Assembly: GCA_052400685.1 (NCBI GenBank)
Contig: JBQTGJ010000001.1
Direction: 5' to 3' (one strand)
Length of the DNA stretch: 64,000 bases
DNA from: CAZHHH01 sp052400685
Lineage (GTDB): Bacteria > Bacteroidota > Bacteroidia > Bacteroidales > Marinilabiliaceae
Shown here piece after piece: positions 7,806-15,291 of this stretch (position 1 is the stretch's first letter; every line of letters begins with the position of its first letter). Position numbers and translations under genes: made by a program. Under the pieces are notes generated by a model. It was not told where the DNA came from, did no database searches, and saw only the letters and a list, made by a program, of their open reading frames with translations.

Positions 7806-9089
7806 ATGCAGCGTTATATCTATCCACCGGTTAGCGAGTGGCCGTCGTTATTGCAGCGACCCAAAATGGATGTGTCGGAACTTTTTGAATCGGTACGGAC
7901 TGTTTTAAATGATGTGAAAACAGAAGGCGATGTGGCTTTGCATCGTTATTCCGAGAAGTTTGACGGATTTACCGGACCCGGTTTTAAAGTAACAGCGGCC
8001 GAAACAGAGAGTGCGGCCGCGTTGTTGTCGCCCGAATTAAAAGCGGCCATCAAACAGGCGGCGGCCAACATTCTGAAGTTTCATAGCGCGCAGCAACTAA
8101 AGGTCGAAAAAGTAGAGACACAGCCCGGTGTTATTTGCTGGCAGAAAAGTGTGGGGATCGAAAAGGTCGGGTTGTATATTCCGGGTGGCACAGCGCCGTT
8201 GTTTTCAACCGTGCTTATGCTGGCTATTCCTGCGTCCATTGCCGGCTGTCAGGAAATAGTGCTTTGTACGCCGCCCGATAAGACGGGGGCCATCCACCCG
8301 GCTATTTTGTTTGCCGCTTCGGTGGCAGGGGTGAAAACAATCTACAAATTGGGCGGCATACAGGCCATTGGTGCAATGGCCTATGGTACCCAAAGCATTC
8401 CCAAAGTATATAAGATTTTTGGCCCCGGGAACCGATATGTAACAGCTGCCAAACAGCTGGTGAGTCTGGCCGACGTTGCTATTGATATGCCGGCGGGACC
8501 TTCGGAGGTATTGGTGATGGCCGACGATAGTGCCAGGCCTGCTTTTGTGGCTGCCGATCTGCTCAGTCAGGCTGAGCATGGGGCCGACAGCCAGGTGATT
8601 TTGTTAACCACAAGCCAGTCGCTACTGGATGAAACGCTTGCCGAGGTAGAGAAACAGGTGGCTTTGCTGCCACGTGAAGATGGCACCCGGAAGGCATTGA
8701 CCGAAAGTCGTGCCATTTTGCTGCATTCGGTGGATGAAATGATTCGTATGAGTAATGCGTATGCACCTGAACATTTAATTTTATCCGTTGATGAGCCCGA
8801 AACGGTGGTTGATAAAATTGTGAATGCCGGTTCTGTTTTTATGGGGCATTTTACGCCCGAAAGTGCGGGCGACTATGCGTCCGGAACCAACCATACCCTG
8901 CCAACCCATGGGCACGCGCGTGCCTATTCAGGTGTTAATCTCGATAGTTTTATCCGCAAGATTACCTTTCAGAAAATCAGTGAGTCGGGATTGCGGGAGT
9001 TGGGGCCTGTGATTGAACAAATGGCCGGCGCCGAGAAGTTACAGGCGCATAAAAATGCCGTTACAATAAGGTTAAATAGTTTAAAGTAG
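7806..9089 (+). CDS. hisD: Histidinol dehydrogenase
   Basis: A 427-residue zinc enzyme that oxidises histidinol to histidine in two NAD-dependent steps. The expected active-site set is present: Gln255 and His258 (LLSQAEHGAD), Glu322-His323 (YAPEHL), Asp356 (GDYASGTNHT) and His415. The length is normal and there is no break. It follows hisG by 10 bases and is separated from hisC by two units of a repeat family. Confidence 0.96.
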   Translation: MQRYIYPPVSEWPSLLQRPKMDVSELFESVRTVLNDVKTEGDVALHRYSEKFDGFTGPGFKVTAAETESAAALLSPELKAAIKQAAANILKFHSAQQLKVEKVETQPGVICWQKSVGIEKVGLYIPGGTAPLFSTVLMLAIPASIAGCQEIVLCTPPDKTGAIHPAILFAASVAGVKTIYKLGGIQAIGAMAYGTQSIPKVYKIFGPGNRYVTAAKQLVSLADVAIDMPAGPSEVLVMADDSARPAFVAADLLSQAEHGADSQVILLTTSQSLLDETLAEVEKQVALLPREDGTRKALTESRAILLHSVDEMIRMSNAYAPEHLILSVDEPETVVDKIVNAGSVFMGHFTPESAGDYASGTNHTLPTHGHARAYSGVNLDSFIRKITFQKISESGLRELGPVIEQMAGAEKLQAHKNAVTIRLNSLK

Positions 9090-9097
9090 ATGTTTTT

Positions 9098-9185
9098 ATG
9101 AAACGAGCATGAGGGTACCTCTCACTCAGGTGAATGATTATTCCGGCGAGTTCCATGTGGCAACTGAAAGACAAATTATAATCAT
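9098..9185 (+). repeat. ATGAAACG-type repeat unit H1 (short type) before hisC
   Basis: An 88-bp unit starting ATGAAACGAGCATGA and ending AAATTATAATC just before the next unit. It has the GGCGAGTTCCAT and CAACTGAAA.ACAAATTATAATC blocks in common with units upstream of argG. The initial ATG opens a four-codon frame (MKRA). It lies between hisD and hisC in the same orientation as the genes. Confidence 0.9.
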
Positions 9186-9285
9186 ATGAAACGAACATGA
9201 ATTTTAGCATTCTAAAATACACACAGTAGAATGATTAAAATTCATCGAGAGTTCCATATGACCATTGAAAGATAAATTTAAACAT
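9186..9285 (+). repeat. ATGAAACG-type repeat unit H2 (100-bp type) before hisC
   Basis: A 100-bp unit that ends exactly at the hisC start codon. It contains a strong hairpin, GAATTTTA ... TAAAATTC enclosing CATTCTA ... TAGAATG. It differs at only one base from unit A3 upstream of argG, 20 kb away. The tail (GATAAATTTAAACAT) reads straight into the hisC ATG, so the unit supplies the hisC translation start region. Confidence 0.92.
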
Positions 9286-10323
9286 ATGAAATCTTTAAAA
9301 GAATTATTGCGCCCCAATATATTAAAGTTACAACCATACTCATCGGCACGTGATGAATACACCGGCGACGAAGGCGTTTTTCTTGATGCCAATGAGAATC
9401 CTTTTAACGCGCCTTATAATCGCTATCCCGATCCTTATCAGCGCAAGCTGAAACAACTTGTTGCGGAAATAAAAGGGGTGCCTTCCGATCATATCTTTTT
9501 GGGGAATGGCTCCGACGAAGCCATCGATTTAATATATCGTGCTTTTTGTGAGCCGGGACGCGATAATGTGGTGTCCATCGATCCTACCTATGGCATGTAT
9601 CAGGTGGCAGCCGAAGTGAATAATGTGGCCGTGAAAAAAGTGCTTCTTACCACTGATTTTCAGCTCGACACCGCCGCATTGTTACAGGCGGTGGATGACA
9701 ATACCAAATTGATGTGGATTTGTTCGCCCAACAATCCGACCGGCAACTGTTTCCAAACGGATGAGATTGTGAAACTGATCACTTCTTTTGAGGGTGTTGT
9801 TGTGCTGGATGAGGCCTATATCGATTTCGCACCGGGCAAAAGTCTGTTGTCTCAGCTGTCGCGTTATCCGAATTTAATCATCCTTCAAACATTTTCAAAA
9901 GCCTGGGGAATGGCCGGTATTCGTCTGGGGATGGCTTTTGCTCAGCCGGAAATTATTCAGGTTTTAAGTCGAATAAAATATCCCTATAACCTGAATATTT
10001 TGTCGCAACAGAAGGCCCTTGAACTGCTATCGAAAAATGGGCCTCGTTTCAATGAATGGGTGAAATTGTTGGTTGATGAACGGGCGCTTTTGGTTAAACA
10101 GTTAAATCAGTTGCCTTTTGTACTGAAAGTTTATCCATCGGATGCCAATTTTGTTCTCATTCAAACAACCGATGCCACAAAGATTTATCAATTTCTTATT
10201 GCACAAAAAATTATTGTTCGCAATCGTTCTTCGGTTTCCCTGTGTGCGGGATGTCTTCGTATTACTGTTGGTACGCCCGGGGAAAATGTCGGGTTGATAA
10301 AAGCTTTAAAAAAATATCAGTAA
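9286..10323 (+). CDS. hisC: Histidinol-phosphate aminotransferase
   Basis: A 345-residue fold-type I PLP enzyme that converts imidazole-acetol phosphate to histidinol phosphate. I start at ATG 9286 (MKSLKELLRPNIL); a TTG 21 bases upstream lies inside the repeat unit. The PLP lysine is Lys205 in QTFSKAWGMAGIRLG, with SPNNPTG at 147-153 and DEAYIDF at 175-181. It stands third in the his operon; the start codon coincides with the end of the upstream repeat unit, which begins with the same CATATGAAA bases. Confidence 0.95.
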   Translation: MKSLKELLRPNILKLQPYSSARDEYTGDEGVFLDANENPFNAPYNRYPDPYQRKLKQLVAEIKGVPSDHIFLGNGSDEAIDLIYRAFCEPGRDNVVSIDPTYGMYQVAAEVNNVAVKKVLLTTDFQLDTAALLQAVDDNTKLMWICSPNNPTGNCFQTDEIVKLITSFEGVVVLDEAYIDFAPGKSLLSQLSRYPNLIILQTFSKAWGMAGIRLGMAFAQPEIIQVLSRIKYPYNLNILSQQKALELLSKNGPRFNEWVKLLVDERALLVKQLNQLPFVLKVYPSDANFVLIQTTDATKIYQFLIAQKIIVRNRSSVSLCAGCLRITVGTPGENVGLIKALKKYQ

Positions 10324-10353
10324 TTATAACGTAATGGTTAAAATGAACTAATT

Positions 10354-11310
10354 ATGAAAAGAATAAGTAATAGAAGCGGGAGTAACGAAAGAAATAACGT
10401 TTCCTTGCTGACATTAAGTATCATTATTTTGGGTATGCTAATGAGTGCAACAGTTTATAGTCAAACAGCCATCAATCTTTGGGATGGAACGGCTCCTTTT
10501 AATAAAAAAGGCATTCAGGTTCAGGAAATTAATAAGAACGCCCGTATTTCGAGAGTTACGGTTCCGCAGTTGTTTCATTACGCTTCGCAGGTAAAGAGTG
10601 CTGCGCAGAAACCGGCTATTGTCATTTTTCCCGGTGGCGGTTACGTTCGTGAGGCGTTTGATCATGAAGGTACAAAGGTGGCAGAATGGTTTTCGGCTCT
10701 GGGCTTTGATGCTTTTGTGGTAAAATATCGTTTACCCGATGACGATCTGTTTGACAATTCCTGCTATGTGCCGTTGATGGATGCCCAGCAGGCTGTTTAT
10801 TGGGTGCGCAAACATGCCGCTCAGTATGGCATAGATCCTCATAATATTGGTGTGATCGGATTCTCAGCAGGGGGACATTTGGCCGCTTCGGCTTCAACAC
10901 TGTTTGGTGACCCTGTCAATGAAGCCCTCACGACGGAGGATGTTCGTCCCGATTTTTCATTGCTCATTTATCCTGTTATCAGTATGTCTGATGCCTATAC
11001 TCATGCCGGTAGTAAACGCAATTTAATAGGGGATAATCCCACAGATGAGTTAACCAATCATTTTTCGCTCGAAAATCAGGTGACCGAAACAACGCCTAAA
11101 ACATTTATGATTCATGCCTTTGATGATGGTTCAGTGCCAGTGGCGAATACCGAGATGTATGCGACAAATCTGGCCGGTAAAGGTGTGGATGTGACAAAAA
11201 TTATTATTCCCAGAGGCGGTCATGGTTTTGGCTTTCGCACAACAGGTGCTGCTGCTTATTGGACAGGGTATCTTGAAACCTGGTTGCGGGCAAATGTTCT
11301 GGGGAAGTAG
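10354..11310 (+). CDS. Secreted alpha/beta hydrolase (acetyl-xylan-esterase-like)
   Basis: A 318-residue protein with an N-terminal export signal: a basic head and a hydrophobic stretch at about 17-34 ending at ATVYSQ. The fold signatures are the oxyanion motif PGGGY (93-97), the nucleophile elbow GFSAGG with Ser171, an Asp in HAFDDGSVP (257/258) and His290 (PRGGHGFG). This pattern is that of the BD-FAE/acetyl esterase group acting on acetylated sugars. It sits between hisC and hisB on the same strand with a 30-base gap, so it should be transcribed with the histidine genes although it has no evident role in that pathway. Confidence 0.85.
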   Translation: MKRISNRSGSNERNNVSLLTLSIIILGMLMSATVYSQTAINLWDGTAPFNKKGIQVQEINKNARISRVTVPQLFHYASQVKSAAQKPAIVIFPGGGYVREAFDHEGTKVAEWFSALGFDAFVVKYRLPDDDLFDNSCYVPLMDAQQAVYWVRKHAAQYGIDPHNIGVIGFSAGGHLAASASTLFGDPVNEALTTEDVRPDFSLLIYPVISMSDAYTHAGSKRNLIGDNPTDELTNHFSLENQVTETTPKTFMIHAFDDGSVPVANTEMYATNLAGKGVDVTKIIIPRGGHGFGFRTTGAAAYWTGYLETWLRANVLGK

Positions 11311-11412
11311 CAGTTTCTTTTTTTTTTTTGACAGATGAAGTGATCATATCTGATGCCCGCCCCACTGGCTGTTTTAGATGAACGTTTCATCCTTTTTACG
11401 AACAAATTATTT

Positions 11413-12543
11413 ATGAAGAAAAAAGTTCTTTTCATCGATCGCGATGGAACAATTATAATGGAACCACCTGTGGATTATCAGGTGGATAGCCTTGAAAAAC
11501 TCGAGTTCTATCCCAAAGTAATACGTAATTTGTTTCTGATAGCTTCCAAACTCAGTTTTGAGCTGGTAATGGTTACAAATCAGGATGGTCTTGGTACATC
11601 ATCTTTTCCGGAAGAAACATTCTGGCCGGCGCATAACAAAATGATGAAAACATTGGCCGGAGAAGGCATTCATTTTTCAAAGGTGCACATCGACCGGTCG
11701 TTTCCGGAGGATAATGCGCCCACCCGAAAACCACGTACCGGCATGCTGACCGAATATTTAAGCGACGAGTACGATATGGATGCGTCGTTTGTCATTGGTG
11801 ACCGGTCCACGGATATAGAAATGGCTAAGAACCTGGGATGTCGTGGCATATATATAAACAATAGTAGTGACGCGGCTGACGGGCTGGAGAAAGCGGGACT
11901 GGCGGCTCATTGTGCTTTTATTTCGGACGACTGGGATGCTATAACGGCTTTTTTGTTTCGTACCGATCGCACGGCTGTGGTTGACCGCAATACTGCGGAG
12001 ACGTCCATCCACATTGAACTGGATCTGGACGGCACAGGCAAATGTGACATCGCTACGGGACTTCATTTTTTTGATCACATGCTGGAGCAGATTGGCCGTC
12101 ATTCCGGTGTCAATTTAACCATTCATGTCGATGGCGACTTACAGGTGGATGAGCATCATACCATCGAAGATACCGGTCTGGCGCTTGGAGAAGCTTTTAA
12201 GAAGGCGCTGGGCGATAAAAGAGGTATTGACCGTTATGGCTTTTGTCTGCCAATGGATGACGTGCTGGCACAGGTGGCCATCGATTTTGGCGGCCGCCCC
12301 TGGTTGGTATGGGAGGCCGATTTTAAACGCGAAAAAGTAGGTGATATGCCCACGGAGATGTTTGTCCATTTTTTTAAAAGCTTCTCCGATGCTTCATTGA
12401 GTAATATTAATATTAAGGCCGAAGGCTTTAATGAGCATCACAAGATTGAAGGTATTTTTAAGGCTTTGGCAAAGGCGATTAAAGCCGCCATTCGAAAAGA
12501 TCCATTCAGTAATCAATTACCAAGTACCAAAGGGGTATTATAG
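11413..12543 (+). CDS. hisB: Bifunctional histidinol-phosphatase / imidazoleglycerol-phosphate dehydratase
   Basis: A 376-residue fusion. Residues 1-165 are a HAD-type phosphatase (FIDRDGT with Asp9 and Asp11, VTNQDG, GDRSTD), and residues from about 180 on are the dehydratase with its metal-binding histidine clusters (FFDHML, DEHHTIED, NEHHKIE). It carries out two separate steps of histidine synthesis. The ATG at 11413 (MKKKVLFIDRDG) is chosen over an upstream extension because the phosphatase strand starts there. It is the last his gene in the window; the hisH, hisA, hisF and hisI genes that often follow are absent, so they lie elsewhere. Confidence 0.95.
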   Translation: MKKKVLFIDRDGTIIMEPPVDYQVDSLEKLEFYPKVIRNLFLIASKLSFELVMVTNQDGLGTSSFPEETFWPAHNKMMKTLAGEGIHFSKVHIDRSFPEDNAPTRKPRTGMLTEYLSDEYDMDASFVIGDRSTDIEMAKNLGCRGIYINNSSDAADGLEKAGLAAHCAFISDDWDAITAFLFRTDRTAVVDRNTAETSIHIELDLDGTGKCDIATGLHFFDHMLEQIGRHSGVNLTIHVDGDLQVDEHHTIEDTGLALGEAFKKALGDKRGIDRYGFCLPMDDVLAQVAIDFGGRPWLVWEADFKREKVGDMPTEMFVHFFKSFSDASLSNINIKAEGFNEHHKIEGIFKALAKAIKAAIRKDPFSNQLPSTKGVL

Positions 12544-12648
12544 AGGTGCCTCTTTGTTGCCGGATGATGACTTTGTGTGCTCTTAATTTCAGAGTGCGTC
12601 AACCGGGAAATACCATTTTTTCGTTACGTTTACTTTTAAAGCAGTCAT

Positions 12649-12806
12649 TAGTGCCTGTCCATAAACTAAATGGTTGAAATATAAAGTTCAAATTCAAGGC
12701 TTTCGAAGTCTTAAAAATAATTTTTTTATTTGCCTCAACTGTTTTTTAAGCAATAGATAGGGGCGATACGCATTAAGTTGAAAAATATTTGCTGACAAAA
12801 AGTTAG
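12649..12806 (+). repeat. Dispersed palindromic element, copy 3 (diverged)
   Basis: It begins TAGTGCCTGTCCATAAACTAA at 12649 and keeps the ATAAAGTTCAAATTCAAGGC segment, then diverges. The outer stem has changed on both sides (CTTAAAAA / TTTTTTAAG in place of CATAAAAA / TTTTTATG), a compensatory pair. The right end, near 12806, is degenerate and approximate. The rest of the 12544-12893 gap holds the promoter of the next gene and nothing else I can see. Confidence 0.7.
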
Positions 12807-12856
12807 GGCTTCGTTATTATTCTGTTGCTCAATTGTGAAAGAAACGGGTGATTCGT

Positions 12857-12864
12857 TACTTTTG
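12857..12864 (+). promoter_or_regulatory. -7 element candidate for the SDR gene
   Basis: TACTTTTG matches the Bacteroidota -7 consensus TAnnTTTG exactly and lies 30 bases before the ATG. The -33 element is weak (ATTG at 12832-12835, two bases too far upstream), so the call rests on the -7 match and the position. Confidence 0.5.
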
Positions 12865-12893
12865 TCGATATTATATTTCTGAAAAATTATTGA

Positions 12894-13688
12894 ATGGATT
12901 TTCATCATAAAACTTTATGGATTACCGGTGCGGCATCGGGAATGGGTAAGTCTGTATCTCTGGCTTTGGCGCATTATAATACAACACTTGTGTTAAGCGA
13001 CCGCGATGCCGAAGGGTTGGCAGTAACGGCGCGCGAGGCCGAAAAGGCCGGGGCCCGTGTTCGTGTTGAGGTGCTCGATATGAGCGACTCAGACGCAATT
13101 TTTAGTACCGCCCAACGGGTGATTGATGACGGGGTGATTGTGAATGGTTTGTACCATTTTGCAGGCATAAGTCAGCGTTCGTTGGTGACAGAAACGCCTT
13201 TGGAAAATGATCGTAAGATCATGGAAATAAATTTCTTTGGCGTGGTGGCTCTCACAAAAGCTTTACTTCCGGTTATGATTACCAATGGCGGCGGGCAGTT
13301 GATGGCAACATCCAGTTTGGTTGGGAAGTTTGGTTTTCCATACCGTTCTGCCTATTCTGCGTCGAAGCATGCTTTGCATGGCTTTTTTGAATCTATACTG
13401 GCTGAAAATTACGATAAGAATATAAGAGTTAGTTTATTGATAGGCGGCCGTATTCATACTAATATCTCAAAGTTTGCTCTGAATAAGGAGGGGCATGAAT
13501 ATGGGAAAATGGATCCCGGACAGGCTGGGGGTATTTCGCCCGAAAAGGCGGCGCGTCAAATTATTAAAGGATTGACCCGTGAGCGGTTGGAGATACCTGT
13601 GGGGGGCAAGGAATTGCTTATTCTGCGTATTAAGCGGTTTTTCCCTTTATGGCATTCAAAATTGGTCCGCAAAATTAGTCCGGTGTAA
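12894..13688 (+). CDS. Short-chain dehydrogenase/reductase (SDR)
   Basis: A 264-residue classical SDR. The cofactor loop TGAASGMGKS is at 11-20, the catalytic Ser at 140/141 (MATSSL) and Tyr154-Lys158 in AYSASKHA. The usual NNAG is replaced by HFAG (88-91). The extra C-terminal segment with ERLEIPVGGKEL is found in SDRs that reduce lipid-like or steroid-like ketones, but the substrate is not predictable. It may be functionally paired with the VOC gene downstream, though two repeat copies separate them. Confidence 0.88.
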   Translation: MDFHHKTLWITGAASGMGKSVSLALAHYNTTLVLSDRDAEGLAVTAREAEKAGARVRVEVLDMSDSDAIFSTAQRVIDDGVIVNGLYHFAGISQRSLVTETPLENDRKIMEINFFGVVALTKALLPVMITNGGGQLMATSSLVGKFGFPYRSAYSASKHALHGFFESILAENYDKNIRVSLLIGGRIHTNISKFALNKEGHEYGKMDPGQAGGISPEKAARQIIKGLTRERLEIPVGGKELLILRIKRFFPLWHSKLVRKISPV

Positions 13689-13715
13689 ATGATGGCTCCG
13701 GCGTGGGCTTGTAAA

Positions 13716-13861
13716 TAGAGTCTGTCCATAAACTAAGTGTTTGAAATATAAAGATCAAATTCAAGGCTTGCGACGTCATAAAAATCAAGGCGTTTACTTT
13801 TCGTAAATGACTGTTTTTATGACAAGCGTAACGCAGAAGTTGACTTTATAGACAAACATTA
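13716..13861 (+). repeat. Dispersed palindromic element, copy 4 (long form, reference copy)
   Basis: A 146-bp copy with both ends: TAGAGTCTGTCCATAAACTAA at the left and GACTTTATAGACAAACATTA at the right. Inside is a long hairpin: GTCATAAAAA ... TTTTTATGAC around TTTAC-TTTTC-GTAAA. It ends two bases before copy 5. Confidence 0.92.
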
Positions 13862-13863
13862 AA

Positions 13864-14008
13864 TAGTCTCAGTAAGAAAACTTAAATGCTTGATTAAAAA
13901 TGTTTAAATTCAAGGCCTGCGACATCCGAAATGGGTGAGTTTACTATTGTAAATAAACTTTTTGAGGATAAGAGTAACGCAGAAGTTGGACCTTTTTTGC
14001 AAGCACAA
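13864..14008 (+). repeat. Dispersed palindromic element, copy 5 (diverged, tandem to copy 4)
   Basis: A second, much older copy in the same orientation, starting at TAGTCTCAGTAAGAAAACTTAA. Conserved blocks are AAATTCAAGGC.TGCGAC, the apical TTTAC-TATT-GTAAA and AGAGTAACGCAGAAGTTG. The outer stem has become ATCC ... GGAT. Together copies 4 and 5 fill almost all of the gap between the SDR and VOC genes. Confidence 0.75.
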
Positions 14009-14022
14009 AATAATTATTATCT

Positions 14023-15084
14023 ATGACGAAAAGAATTAACGGAATACAGCAACTTGGTGTTGGCGTCACGAATCTGGAGGAAGCTTTTAAGTGGTATCGG
14101 ACTCATTTTGGGATGGATATTAAGATGTTTGACGATGAGGCTGTTGCCGAATATATGCTTAACCACACCGAAGGAAAGCCGCGTCCGCGTCGGGCTATTC
14201 TGGCCCTGAATATGGAAGGTGGCGGCGGTTTTGAAATTTGGTTGCATACGGGCAAGAAGCCTGCGGCGCCTCTGTTTCAGCATCAGCTGGGCGATTTGGG
14301 TATTAACATCGGGAAACTGAAAACGGCCGATGTGGAGCGCACTTATCTTAAGTTTCAGGCCGATGGGCTTGATTTATTGACGGCTGTTGAAAACCGTCCG
14401 GACGGAACACCTCATTTCTATCTTAAAGATATTTATGGGAATATTTGGGAAGTGGTGTCTCATTCATTTGTGAAATTTCCACAGAATAAAACCACAGGTG
14501 GTGTTCTTGGAACCGTTATAGGGGTGAAGCGTATTGAAGATAGCTTAAAGGTTTATCAGGATATTCTGGGCTACGATCAGGTGGTGTATGACGAAACGGC
14601 TGTCTTTGATGATTTCAAGGGACTCCCCGGTGGTGAGCAGGAATACAGACGGGTGTTGTTAAAGCATTCAAAAACTTATTCAGGGAGTTTCAGTACTTTG
14701 TTGGGGCCTTCGGAAGTGGAATTGGTAGAAGCAAAAGGACGTGCGCCTCGCGATATCTATGAAGGACGTATATGGGGCGATCCGGGTTATATTCATATTT
14801 GTTATGATATTAATGGCATGGATGAGCTTCGTGAAGAAGTGAAAGAAAAAGGTTTCCCCTTTACGGTTGACAGTGCCAAAGCCAAAGATTCTTTTGACAT
14901 GGGTGAAGCCGCCGGTAATTTTGCTTATATACAAGCACCAGAAGGCACTTTGATTGAGTTTGTTGAGACGCACAAAATTCCTTTGCTTAAAAAACTAGGC
15001 TGGTATCTGAATTTACGTAAAAGAGGCGAGAAGCCACTGCCCAATTGGATTTTTAGATTATTTGGAATGATGCGGGTTAAATAG
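14023..15084 (+). CDS. VOC (glyoxalase/dioxygenase superfamily) protein with two domains
   Basis: A 353-residue protein made of two vicinal-oxygen-chelate modules, each with paired beta-alpha-beta-beta-beta units: residues about 4-150 (start INGIQQLGVGVTNLEEAFKWY, end DIYGNIWEVV) and about 155-320 (start GGVLGTVIGVKRIEDSLKVY, end APEGTLIEFVE). The last 30 residues are basic. Metal ligands are plausible (His/Glu at the module ends) but I cannot assign the reaction. Its TAG stop codon (15082-15084) is the first three bases of a repeat element. Confidence 0.82.
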   Translation: MTKRINGIQQLGVGVTNLEEAFKWYRTHFGMDIKMFDDEAVAEYMLNHTEGKPRPRRAILALNMEGGGGFEIWLHTGKKPAAPLFQHQLGDLGINIGKLKTADVERTYLKFQADGLDLLTAVENRPDGTPHFYLKDIYGNIWEVVSHSFVKFPQNKTTGGVLGTVIGVKRIEDSLKVYQDILGYDQVVYDETAVFDDFKGLPGGEQEYRRVLLKHSKTYSGSFSTLLGPSEVELVEAKGRAPRDIYEGRIWGDPGYIHICYDINGMDELREEVKEKGFPFTVDSAKAKDSFDMGEAAGNFAYIQAPEGTLIEFVETHKIPLLKKLGWYLNLRKRGEKPLPNWIFRLFGMMRVK

Positions 15085-15224
15085 AGTCTGTCTATAAAGT
15101 CCCAATTTCTGTATGCTTGTTCTCAAAATGGTCATTTACGGGAGTAAACTCACATTTTTCGAGCTGCGCAAGCCTTGAATTTGAACTTTATAGCTCAAAC
15201 TCCCAACTTTATGGACAGGTACTA
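15082..15224 (-). repeat. Dispersed palindromic element, copy 6 (reverse orientation)
   Basis: A 143-bp copy: TAGAGTCTGTCTATAAAGT at the left end, ACTTTATGGACAGGTACTA at the right end. The apical hairpin is TTTAC-GGGA-GTAAA; the outer stem is CTC ... GAG where copy 4 has CAT ... ATG, again compensatory. The left TAG is the stop codon of the VOC gene. Confidence 0.88.
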
Positions 15225-15258
15225 AATAGATAGCCGAAACATTATATATTGAAACCAA

Positions 15259-15290
15259 AAACATCCGGTGGAACCCCACCGGATGTTTTT
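15259..15290. terminator. Bidirectional terminator after gltA
   Basis: A perfect 11-bp stem, ACATCCGGTGG / CCACCGGATGT (15261-15271, 15276-15286), with A residues on one side and eight T on the other. It ends the long leftward arg-pro-gltA transcript and could also stop rightward transcription from the VOC gene. Confidence 0.85.
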
Positions 15291-15291
15291 T

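Noticed and set aside
9265..9285. Upstream TTG start for hisC
   Set aside because: It lies within the repeat unit; ATG 9286 begins at the conserved N-terminus of HisC.
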